64,000 nucleotides of DNA, taken from an uncultured Microscilla sp. (lineage in GTDB: Bacteria > Bacteroidota > Bacteroidia > Cytophagales > Microscillaceae). This document shows, in pieces, positions 8,412 through 16,174 of the stretch. How positions within the stretch are numbered: the stretch's first letter is position 1; each line of letters starts with the position of its first letter. Made by a program: the position numbers and the translations under genes. The stretch spans positions 53,313-117,312 of the forward strand of contig NZ_CANLRP010000006.1 in NCBI RefSeq assembly GCF_947493425.1, given 5' to 3'. The notes beneath the pieces are model-generated. The model did not search any database and was not told where the DNA came from. It was given only the letters and a program-made list of their open reading frames with translations.

Positions 8412-8975
8412 TAATTACTGACCTTTCGCAGGTCAAAAATTTGTTTAACAAAATATTATACCAGTCTTCAAACAAGCTAATAAAACACAATGATTCGAGT
8501 ATCTGTGAGCCGTTACTTCCCCGAATCAAGTTCGGGATCATGGATTTTCTATAGGTAAAAAAGTAACCAAAAACCCTCCGAATCAAGTTCGGAGTTCAAG
8601 CACCACAGCTGTAGTTTGTTTTGCCTAAATCTGTTACACTACGCCGAACCGCAGGGCGAAGCCCAAGTTTTAAAATCCCGAACTTGATTCGGGGCTCTGC
8701 CTTTTTCGGCTAAACAGCTCAAACTCGCTTCGCTCAAACAATGATCTGTTTAGCTAAAGCAGAGCTCGGCGCAGCAAAGCTGCAGCCTCGGTTTTACGGC
8801 TTCATTTCACAGATTCCCCGAATACAAGTTCGGTTTACAACTCCGAGCTTGTACTCGGAGGATTTTCAACTTAACGGCAACAAACTAAGGCTGAATCTAG
8901 CTGACGCGACCTTAGTCCTATGCTGTATTTTTTTGCTTAAAAACAAAAATACGTGCTGCGAAAGGTCAGTTAATT
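8412..8975. mobile_element. MITE-like non-autonomous element with 15-bp TIRs and TAATT target duplication
   Basis: ACTGACCTTTCGCAG at 8417-8431 and its exact reverse complement CTGCGAAAGGTCAGT at 8956-8970 bound a 554-bp segment. It is flanked on both sides by TAATT (8412-8416 and 8971-8975), a likely 5-bp target-site duplication. The interior has no convincing gene. It contains at least five short palindromes of the CCGAATCAAGTTCGG type (near 8519, 8577, 8677, 8816 and 8841) and a GCTAAACAG/CTGTTTAGC pair at 8709 and 8746. This is the form of a miniature inverted-repeat element moved in trans by a DDE transposase elsewhere in the genome. The transposase family is unknown. Confidence 0.65.
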
Positions 8976-9031
8976 ATTCTAGCACATTTAAGTATTAGTA
9001 CTTAAACATACCCTCGCCTCATTCATTGCGG

Positions 9032-10756
9032 CTACTTTCTCAACCATTTTTTATAGGCTTTTTTCTGTGCAGCTGTTCTGCTTTTTTGCATTTTTATTTT
9101 GTAAGTCACATGTGGATTGCTACCCAGTTGAATCAAAAACTTCTTGATATTGCCATCTCGTCTTACTTTTACCTTTAGCTCATTGCCCACCTCATAATTT
9201 TCTATCAGCTTTGCCACATCTTTTACCTTGGCATCGTCTATACTCAAAATCTCGTCGTGTACATTCAACCCCTGATGATAAGCAGGTGAGTCTTTTCTGA
9301 TGGCTGTAATCTTCAGCGTTTTGCCGTTTTTAACAGTACTCACCCCCAGGTAAGGAGTTTCTTTTACCTCAGAGTGTAGCTCCATTCCCGCATAGTTGAG
9401 GTACTGGGCATAATTTATTGACTCTGTGCCATATATATATTTTTCAAACAAGGCAGTAAGATCCTTGCCTGCTACCAGCTCAAGCACCTCCTTTATTTCG
9501 CTTTCGCTAAAACCTCGTTGCTCCTTTTTATAAATTTCTTCGTACAAATGACGCATCACATCATCCAGGCTTTGCGCTGCCTTGGTATGATGAATAATGA
9601 ATAAATCAAGCACAAGCGCCACCAACGCTCCTTTAGAATAATAAGAAATGGTAGTATTGGGCGAGTTCTCATTAGGGCGGTAAGCCTTGATCCAGGCATC
9701 CCAGCTAGAGTCAGTCACCGATTGAACCTTATTGCCTGGCAGGTTTTCTACCAAGGTGATTCTATCAGCGGTAGCTTTGCGCAACTTATTGTTTTTTACC
9801 AGTCCTGCTTTACGCAAAATAATGTTTTCATAGTATACAGTAAAACCTTCTGCCACCCATAACGAGCGCGTGTAGTTTTCTTGCTCATAGTCAAACGGAC
9901 CTAGCTCTATAGGGCGTATCCGCTTCACATTCCATAAATGAAAATATTCGTGTGCCGTCAGGTTCAAAAAACGGGCGTATCCTTTTTTAGTGTGATACAA
10001 CTCCCTCGGAAAGTGCAAGCTGGTAGAGTTGAGGTGTTCGAGCCCGCCAAACTTTTTATCCAATATATGCACAATAAAAGTATAGTCTTTAGTAAGGTAG
10101 TCTTTGCAAGGGTGATCGCCAAATATGTCGGTACAAGCCTCGGCAATTGCCTTAAAATCTTTCTCAATTTGCTTCTGATCATAATCTGCCAAACCATACC
10201 AAGCCACTTTGTGAGGAATACCTGTTGCTTTAAAGCCAAACTCTTGGTGGTTACCAATCTCTATGGGTGAGTCTACCAAAACATCAAAGTTAGGCACTTC
10301 ATAAGTATAAGGTTCTTTGCTGCCAGGCAAGGGCACAGTTACTTTTTTCCAGGTATGATAAGGCTCTATAGTCAATGTTACCGGGCTTGCCTGTTGTCCA
10401 GCTACAAACATACACAACGCCGCAGGGTTGATATACCCATGATTGGCATCCAAAAAGTTGTTACGCACCGTCATTTCAAACGCATACACCCTATAGTGAA
10501 AGCTAAACTTTGGCGCATTGTCTGACATTACCCGCCAAGTGTTTTTGGCTGTTTTCACCACTTTAAGTTGTTTTTTGCCTGCCTTGGCATGGTAGCTCTC
10601 TACGTGTTGGGCATATTCGCGCAGCAGGTAAGAGCCTGGAGTCCAGGCGGCCATCTTAAAATCTACAAAAGGACGTTTGGTTTTAGAAATAGTAATACTT
10701 ACCTCAAAGTAATGGGTATGAGGCGCTGGCATAGAAATGTTGTAGTGTATATTCAT
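9032..10756 (-). CDS. M61 family metallopeptidase with C-terminal PDZ domain
   Basis: A 574-residue protein. The N-terminal beta domain runs over residues 1-165. The catalytic domain has the zinc motif HEYFH (His269, Glu270, His273) followed by LWNVKRIRP, a strong M61 signature, and the third ligand in VAEGFT (Glu303). A PDZ domain with LGVSTV, DSPAYHQGL and HDEILSI occupies about 460-545, and the tail is basic. Characterised M61 enzymes are aminopeptidases preferring N-terminal Gly or Ala. No signal peptide is visible, so it may be cytosolic. A long poly-T tract and repeat block 3 lie immediately upstream of the ATG, so its promoter may be the hinge of that block. Confidence 0.88.
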   Translation of the reverse strand: MNIHYNISMPAPHTHYFEVSITISKTKRPFVDFKMAAWTPGSYLLREYAQHVESYHAKAGKKQLKVVKTAKNTWRVMSDNAPKFSFHYRVYAFEMTVRNNFLDANHGYINPAALCMFVAGQQASPVTLTIEPYHTWKKVTVPLPGSKEPYTYEVPNFDVLVDSPIEIGNHQEFGFKATGIPHKVAWYGLADYDQKQIEKDFKAIAEACTDIFGDHPCKDYLTKDYTFIVHILDKKFGGLEHLNSTSLHFPRELYHTKKGYARFLNLTAHEYFHLWNVKRIRPIELGPFDYEQENYTRSLWVAEGFTVYYENIILRKAGLVKNNKLRKATADRITLVENLPGNKVQSVTDSSWDAWIKAYRPNENSPNTTISYYSKGALVALVLDLFIIHHTKAAQSLDDVMRHLYEEIYKKEQRGFSESEIKEVLELVAGKDLTALFEKYIYGTESINYAQYLNYAGMELHSEVKETPYLGVSTVKNGKTLKITAIRKDSPAYHQGLNVHDEILSIDDAKVKDVAKLIENYEVGNELKVKVRRDGNIKKFLIQLGSNPHVTYKIKMQKSRTAAQKKAYKKWLRK

Positions 10757-10789
10757 TTTTTTTTGATTCTTTTTTGTTTTTTCGTTGTT

Positions 10790-11350
10790 CGTGAGGGTTA
10801 GCCTTTAGCTTTTCTGTTCTTCGCTGGGTTTAGCTTTTAGCTTTTCTGTTCTTCGTTGGGGTTAGCCTTTAGCCTTTTTGTTCTTCACTGGGTTTAGCTT
10901 TTAGCCTTTTTGTTCTTCACTGGGTTTAGCCTTTAGCCTTTTTGTTCTTCGCTGGGGTTAGCCTTTAGCTTTTCTGTTCTTCGCTGGGGTTAGCCTTTAG
11001 CCTTTTTGTTCTTCACTGGGGTGAGCTTTTAGCTTTTTTGTTCTTCGTCGGGGTTAGCCTTTAGCTTTTTTGTTCTTCGTCGGGGTTAGCCTTTAGCCTT
11101 TCGGTTCTTCGCAGAAGTTAGCCGTTAGCTTTTTAGTTCTTCGTCGGGGTTAGCCTTTAGCTTTTTCTTGCTTTCGCAAATATGATAGTTACTAAGTATC
11201 GCCAAACAAAAGCTAACGGCTAATCGTAGCTCAAAAAACCTATAAACAGCCAAACAAAGGCTAACGGCTAAAAGCCCACTAAAAACAGTCAAACAAAAGC
11301 TAAAAGCCCACTACAAACAGCCAAACAAAGGCTAATCAGAGCTCAAGAAA
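10790..11350. repeat. Intergenic composite repeat, block 3 (inverted orientation)
   Basis: About 560 bp in the orientation opposite to blocks 1 and 2. From 10790 to about 11165 there are roughly eleven 32-bp units of the form GGGTTTAGC..TTTAGC..TTTTTGTTCTTCGCT. The hinge is at 11166-11206, and to 11350 runs the other half (CAAACAAAGGCTAACGG and GCTCAAAAAACC phrases). Unit sequences differ by single bases only (CTG/TTG/CGG before TTCTTC; GCT/GTC/ACT/GTT after it). No reading frame is preserved across units. Confidence 0.85.
11177..11206 (-). promoter_or_regulatory. Promoter-like hinge of repeat block 3
   Basis: On the minus strand TTTG at 11206-11203, an 18-base spacer and CATATTTG at 11184-11177 form a near-consensus Bacteroidota promoter. 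It points toward the M61 peptidase gene, which would then have a leader of about 400 bases made of 32-bp units. Confidence 0.4.
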
Positions 11351-11353
11351 AAG

Positions 11354-12442
11354 CTAACCACCAACACGCGAATAAAACAACTCATTAGGTTCTACCCCCT
11401 CGTTATTGATCGAGTACTCAGGCTTGATACCCAACACAAAATACATATCTACCTCTCCCTTGCCTTTGGCATTTATTTTACCCCGATGCTCACATTCAAA
11501 CAAGTCCTTTACCAGCGCATAAGTGCTCCCCGATATATTTACCTTGCCCGCTTCGCCATTGCTCTCCATACGGCTTGCCGAGTTTACCGTGTCGCCCCAG
11601 ATGTCATAAGCAAACTTTTTTCTGCCAATTACTCCAGCTATCACTTCTCCACTGTTGATACCCAGGCGGCACTGCCAGTAATTTTCACCCTGAGAGGCTT
11701 TTTCTTCCCGTTTTTGTTTCATAAAACGTTGCATTTCCAACGCAGCAAGCACTGCATTTACCGGGTTGGTAGTATTGGCATTAGGCACCCCACCTACACA
11801 CATATAAGCATCGCCAATGGTTTTGATACGCTCCATTTCGTGCTTCTCTATGATCTCATCAAAGGCATCAAAGCAAGCATTTAATTCTTTGAGCAAATCG
11901 ATGGGTTTCATGCGAGAGGCTACACTCGTAAACCCCTTAAAATCGGTAAACAACACCGTGGCAAGTTCATAAGGTTTAGGAGCAACCCTGCCTTTAGCCT
12001 TAAGCTCTTCGGCTATTTCTTTAGGTAGTATATTGAGCAATAACTCTTCGCTTTGTTTGTAAGCGTGGCTTAGCTGAATAGCCGAACGTACCCTTGCCAG
12101 CAACTCAGTTTTATCTATAGGTTTTCTTACATAATCCATTGCGCCTGCCTCCAATGCTTCTTTTAAGTCTTGTGCACTAGTTTTGGCGGTTGCCATAATC
12201 ACCGGAATATTTTGGGTACTTTCGGTTGCTTTAATGTTTTTAAGTGCATCTATGCCCGACATTACCGGCATCATCCAGTCCATAATTACCAAGTCAGGAT
12301 CGGCTTTTTGAGCTATATCAAAAGCTTGTTTGCCATTGGTTGCCTGCAAAATTCTAAACTCCTGATCAGCAGTGGTCAGATATTCTCTGAGTATTTTAAG
12401 GTTAGTAACCTCATCATCCACAATCAATATGGTTGCTTTCAT
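11354..12442 (-). CDS. Response regulator fused to class III adenylate cyclase
   Basis: A 362-residue two-domain signalling protein. The receiver domain (1-125) has the acidic pair Asp9/Asp10, phosphoacceptor Asp55 in VIMDWMMP and Lys107 in RKPID. A short linker, LLLNILPKEIAEEL, leads to the class III cyclase domain (about 158-340). The metal-binding aspartates are at 167 (FTDFKGFT) and 211 (IGDAYM), the purine-selecting Lys207 and Asp280 (YDIWGDTVN) favour ATP over GTP, and the transition-state residues are Asn287 and Arg291. All key residues are present, so phosphorylation-controlled cAMP production is a reasonable inference. No cognate kinase is adjacent, but three histidine kinases follow within 8 kb on the same strand. 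Confidence 0.88.
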   Translation of the reverse strand: MKATILIVDDEVTNLKILREYLTTADQEFRILQATNGKQAFDIAQKADPDLVIMDWMMPVMSGIDALKNIKATESTQNIPVIMATAKTSAQDLKEALEAGAMDYVRKPIDKTELLARVRSAIQLSHAYKQSEELLLNILPKEIAEELKAKGRVAPKPYELATVLFTDFKGFTSVASRMKPIDLLKELNACFDAFDEIIEKHEMERIKTIGDAYMCVGGVPNANTTNPVNAVLAALEMQRFMKQKREEKASQGENYWQCRLGINSGEVIAGVIGRKKFAYDIWGDTVNSASRMESNGEAGKVNISGSTYALVKDLFECEHRGKINAKGKGEVDMYFVLGIKPEYSINNEGVEPNELFYSRVGG

Positions 12443-12608
12443 GCTATCTTTTAAATTAGTGATTATGCCAAATAATATGGTGCTTTCTAAAGTATAATTC
12501 TAGGTTTAGCAATTTGACCAATATTTTTGAAGTTACCAAATGGAGGTTTTCAGATTTAAACAAGGGAGACATTTGGGGTGAGAGAGGGTAAAAATAAAAC
12601 AAAAAAAA

Positions 12609-12629
12609 CCAGCGTAGATGATACGCTGG
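12609..12629 (-). terminator. Rho-independent terminator
   Basis: CCAGCGTA and TACGCTGG form an 8-bp perfect stem around a 5-base loop, followed on the minus strand by a run of eight T. It lies 31 bp beyond the stop of the small basic protein gene and separates it from the cyclase gene. Confidence 0.85.
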
Positions 12630-12659
12630 CGCTAACTCTGTAACTTTTCTATAAAAACT

Positions 12660-13061
12660 TTAATTAATTCGCTTCAGTTTTCTTCGTAAAGATCTTTTTC
12701 TTTTTCTTTCCGAGTTGCTCATGCGCATGGCTGCTCTAGTCATTCCTTTTTTGCGTTTTACCTGCTTGCGGCGCTTCATCCGGCGCGAAGCCTTGGTTAA
12801 CCCTCCAGTTCTGCCTTGAGATATTTTATAACGGCGGCGGGCTTGCCCCTCCATTGTACTACGTCGACGTATTTCGGCTTTGGTCATCCCCTTTTTATTT
12901 TTGCGGGTATGACGGCTCACTGTGCCCATTTTGTCTAAACGCGACTTCTCGGTTTTCTTTTTTAATTTGTGAGGAGGAGGCTCCAGCTGGGCATACAATG
13001 CTGATTGGGCAAAACCCACCAAAGCCAATATAAATGCAGAAAGTATGAAGTATTTTTTCAT
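12660..13061 (-). CDS. Small, very basic exported protein of unknown function
   Basis: A 133-residue protein with a clear signal peptide (MKKYFILSAF.., cut expected after the ALYAQ region near residue 25). The mature part is about 40% Lys plus Arg with almost no acidic or aromatic residues. It contains an internal duplication: KKGMTKAEIRRRS near 57 and KKGMTRAAMRMS near 104, joined by glycine-rich basic sequence. It has its own terminator. The composition suggests binding to a polyanion in the periplasm or outside the cell, such as extracellular DNA, lipopolysaccharide or acidic polysaccharide; this is inference from charge only. No family was recognised. The intact frame, signal peptide and terminator make it a real gene. 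Confidence 0.75.
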   Translation of the reverse strand: MKKYFILSAFILALVGFAQSALYAQLEPPPHKLKKKTEKSRLDKMGTVSRHTRKNKKGMTKAEIRRRSTMEGQARRRYKISQGRTGGLTKASRRMKRRKQVKRKKGMTRAAMRMSNSERKRKRSLRRKLKRIN

Positions 13062-13101
13062 GGAGTAAATTCTTTTGAATATTGTGTTTTTACAACTAAA
13101 A

Positions 13102-15288
13102 TTAAGCCAGATTATTGCCTTCTGCAGCTATGATTAAACGGTCAAACTCGGCCTCGTTGTAGTTGTCTATAGCAGCTTTAATGAGCATTTTCCACTGTTT
13201 CAAATCAGGACGATCAACCACTAGTATTTGCTCCAACACCTTCTCTAGGTCACTTATTTCATACAATTCGTACTTTTTCAATTGTTGAATATAAGGAGCT
13301 AAAAATGCTTTATCTTCTTCCGAAAAACTCAACGTGTTGTGAGTGTCAGTAGTATTTTGGCTAGTTAACGACTCCGCTGTTGCTTCTACTTCTATTTTGG
13401 GCAACTCAAAGAAAAAGCTCGTGCCTTCGCCCACTTTAGAGCGCACCTTGATGTGGCTTTGGTGAGCTTCTATGGCCATTTTACAAAAAGTAAGCCCCAA
13501 CCCAGTAGAGCTGGTATTGGCAAAATTACGGGCATCGAGTTGATTAAAAGGCTCAAATATTTCTTTAAACTTATGGGCTGGTATCCCTTCTCCCGTGTCA
13601 GTTACACTTACAATAAGTTGTTCATTTTTGAGGTTTTCTTTAGCTTCAAAAATGATCGTTCCCCCATTAGGGGTAAATTTGATGGCATTGGTGAGCAGGT
13701 TTTCAAACACCCGCCTTATATACTTGCCATCGTAAGTACTTTGCCACTGTGCCCCTATTTTATTTTGTATTTGCACCCCTTTTTGCTGGGCAAAAATACT
13801 CAACTCATTGATTGCCTCCTGAGCAGTATCACATAAAGTAAGCTGCGATTTTTCGATTTGTATTTGCGAATTGGCGTATTTCTGTACATCCAGCATGTCG
13901 TCTATCAGCGAGTTGATGCGCTGACTTGCCTTATAAATATGTTTTTTGGTATCTCCATCAATCACAATGTTACTATCAGGGTTGCTGTAGCCTACTACCA
14001 CATTCAACGGATTGCGCAAGTCGTGTGCTACCATAGCCGTAAGCCGCGCCTTGGATTTCTGTAGTTTTTCCAATTCATTTTTGGCATTGCTCAAATCATC
14101 TCGCTGCGCTTCCAGGTCAGTGTTTTTCTTTTCTATCTCATCCAGTATTGTATTGAGCATTTCGTTGGCGTGCAAAAACTTTTTATTGGCCCTTTCCAAC
14201 TGTTCATACTGAAACTGAATTTCCTGATTTTTTTTATTCAACTCTTTGTTCGACTCCAGCACCAATTTTCGTTGTGCCAACACCTCCTCATTCTTACGAG
14301 TCAGCTCTTCGTTTACTTTGGCTATAGCTTCCTTTTGTTCTTTTTCTTTTTTACTGCTTTCGGTCAGCTCAAAATTACTCAACTCTATCTCTTTATTTTG
14401 GCGGATGATCTTTTTATTCTGTTCTTCAATCTGTCGGTTCTGATTGGCCAAGTCACGGGTTTGTTGCTTCAGCCTTTTGTTTACCTTTTGTTTCTGCCCA
14501 CTGTTGATAAGCAACAACAAAGCAAACACCAACAATAGCCCAATGGCCACAAACAGCCCTATTTTAAACATGTGCTCTTTTTTAAGGGTATTGTTAAGTC
14601 GGGCAATGCGTTGATTGATAAATTGAAACTCAAAATTGTTTTGGTACTTCTCCAGTTGTTTTTTTATCCGAATAGATTTTTTCGAGTACCGCAATGCTTC
14701 AGTATCATTTTCGGTCACTGTATACAACTCGGCAAGCCTTTGATACAATTTAGCCAGGTACTCTTTTTCATTGTCATCCATTTGGCGGCGGGGCTTCCAT
14801 TTCTGATAAGCCAACATTGCCTGCTCATAATTTTTTAGTGCTTCTTCATAGTATTTCTCTTTGTTGAGGTAATACAAGTCATGGTAATGTTTGCCTATAG
14901 CTTCATACGCCTCTGTAATGTGCTCAAGAGAATTAGCCTCCTGAAAAAGTTGAAGGGCTTTTTGGTAATACTCAAGGGTAGACTCAAAATCATTCTCCTT
15001 CCGGTAATGCTGTTTGCCTATGTTAATCAATGCCTTGCCCTGTCCAATGGTGTAATTGATTTTTTTGGCCAGTTGGTAGGCGGTGTTGGCATACTCCAAG
15101 GCAATGTCTTGATCAATAGCTAAATGCTCGTGGGCAAGGGTATTCAATACATTTACTTTGCTGGAGTCTTCGGGCAACACCAATAGTTTGGTGTTAAGTT
15201 CATTGATTTTGTCACAATTTTTTTGCGCCAGCAAATGCCCCGCACCTAAAATGAAAACCCATAAAATAAATATGATTTTTTTACCCAT
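13102..15288 (-). CDS. TPR-containing sensor histidine kinase
   Basis: A 728-residue membrane kinase. It has a signal peptide at 1-22, a periplasmic tetratricopeptide-like helical region at about 30-215, a membrane segment at about 242-263 and a long coiled coil at 265-410. The HisKA dimerisation domain carries the phosphoacceptor His422 in VAHDLRNPLN. The HATPase domain has the N box ENLLTNAIKFTP (529-540), G1 DTGEG (564-568), the F-box EIFEPF and G2 GLGL (596-599). Residues 653-720 form an acidic helical tail (LSFSEEDK .. QWK .. AIDNYNEAEF) shared with the next two kinases. No receiver domain is attached. It is first of three paralogous kinases; its stop lies 40 bp from the start of the small basic protein gene, so those two may be co-transcribed. 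Confidence 0.9.
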   Translation of the reverse strand: MGKKIIFILWVFILGAGHLLAQKNCDKINELNTKLLVLPEDSSKVNVLNTLAHEHLAIDQDIALEYANTAYQLAKKINYTIGQGKALINIGKQHYRKENDFESTLEYYQKALQLFQEANSLEHITEAYEAIGKHYHDLYYLNKEKYYEEALKNYEQAMLAYQKWKPRRQMDDNEKEYLAKLYQRLAELYTVTENDTEALRYSKKSIRIKKQLEKYQNNFEFQFINQRIARLNNTLKKEHMFKIGLFVAIGLLLVFALLLLINSGQKQKVNKRLKQQTRDLANQNRQIEEQNKKIIRQNKEIELSNFELTESSKKEKEQKEAIAKVNEELTRKNEEVLAQRKLVLESNKELNKKNQEIQFQYEQLERANKKFLHANEMLNTILDEIEKKNTDLEAQRDDLSNAKNELEKLQKSKARLTAMVAHDLRNPLNVVVGYSNPDSNIVIDGDTKKHIYKASQRINSLIDDMLDVQKYANSQIQIEKSQLTLCDTAQEAINELSIFAQQKGVQIQNKIGAQWQSTYDGKYIRRVFENLLTNAIKFTPNGGTIIFEAKENLKNEQLIVSVTDTGEGIPAHKFKEIFEPFNQLDARNFANTSSTGLGLTFCKMAIEAHQSHIKVRSKVGEGTSFFFELPKIEVEATAESLTSQNTTDTHNTLSFSEEDKAFLAPYIQQLKKYELYEISDLEKVLEQILVVDRPDLKQWKMLIKAAIDNYNEAEFDRLIIAAEGNNLA

Positions 15289-15429
15289 TTTTAATTTTTT
15301 TCTACAGGTGATATTGTATGATAACTTATCCCGAAAACCTTATGCCAAAGCTAACGAAGTATACAAAGGTGAAGTTAATAAGTTTATACAACAAATCAGT
15401 GGGTTTAGAGTAATTAGCCATTTTTTTTG

Positions 15430-16174
15430 CTTTTGAGTGAGCCGTTAGCCTTTCTGTTCTTCGTTGGGGTGAGCTTTTAGCCTTTTTGTTCTTCGCTGGG
15501 GTTAGCTTTTAGCCTTTCTGTTCTTCGTCGGGGTGAGCTTTTAGCTTTTTAGTTCTTCGTTGGGGTGAGCTTTTAGCCTTTTTGTTCTTCGTTGGGTTTA
15601 GCTTTTAGCTTTTTAGTTCTTCGTTGGGGTGAGCTTTTAGCCTTTTTGTTCTTCGTTGGGGTGAGCTTTTAGCCTTTCTGTTCTTCGTTGGGGTGAGCTT
15701 TTAGCTTTTTTGTTCTTCGCTGGGTTTAGCTTTTAGCCTTTTTGTTCTTTGCTGGGGTTAGCCTTTTTGTTCTTCGTTGGGTTTAGCTTTTAGCCTTTCG
15801 GTTCTTCACTGGGTTTAGCTTTTAGCCTTTCGGTTCTTCACTGGGGTGAGCCTTTAGCTTTTTTGTTCTTCGTCGGGGGTGAGCTTTTAGCTTTTTTGTT
15901 CTTCGCTGGGTTTAGCTTTTAGCTTTTTCTTGCTTTCGCAAATATGACAGTTACTAAGTATCGCCAAACAAAAGCTAAAGGCTAATCGGAGCTCAAAAAA
16001 AGGCTAAAAGCTAAGGGCTAAAGGCTAATCGGAGTTCAAAAAACCTACAAACAACCAAACAAAAGCTAACAGCTAATCGGAGCTCAAAAAAAGGCTAAAA
16101 GCTAATGGCTAAAGGCTAATCGGAGTTCAAAAAACCTACAAACAGCCAAACAAAAGCTAACAGCTAATCGGAGC
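15430..16174. repeat. Intergenic composite repeat, block 4 (inverted orientation)
   Basis: The largest run of 32-bp units: about 15 copies from 15430 to 15925, one of them shortened (near 15750). The hinge at 15926-15968 follows, then the second half with a period of about 91 bp (the phrase AATCGGAGCTCAAAAAAAGG recurs at 15984 and 16075). It has the same orientation as block 3 and ends a few bases before the stop of the next kinase gene. No reading frame is kept. Confidence 0.85.
15939..15968 (-). promoter_or_regulatory. Promoter-like hinge of repeat block 4
   Basis: Minus-strand TTTG at 15968-15965, an 18-base spacer and CATATTTG at 15946-15939, as in block 3. It reads toward the TPR histidine kinase about 650 bp away, through all of the 32-bp units. 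Confidence 0.4.

Noticed and set aside
8329..8586. 85-residue frame on the minus strand
   Set aside because: It lies across the MITE-like element with its palindromes and has no protein features; probably chance.
8741..8998. 85-residue frame on the plus strand
   Set aside because: It covers the right end of the MITE-like element including the terminal inverted repeat; not a plausible gene.
14170..14538. 122-residue antisense frame with long hydrophobic stretches
   Set aside because: It is opposite the coiled coil of a clear histidine kinase; Phe/Leu-rich antisense frames are expected from Lys/Glu codons.
2975..16174. 32-bp tandem units as a CRISPR array
   Set aside because: The units abut each other without unique spacers, vary internally, and no cas genes are present.
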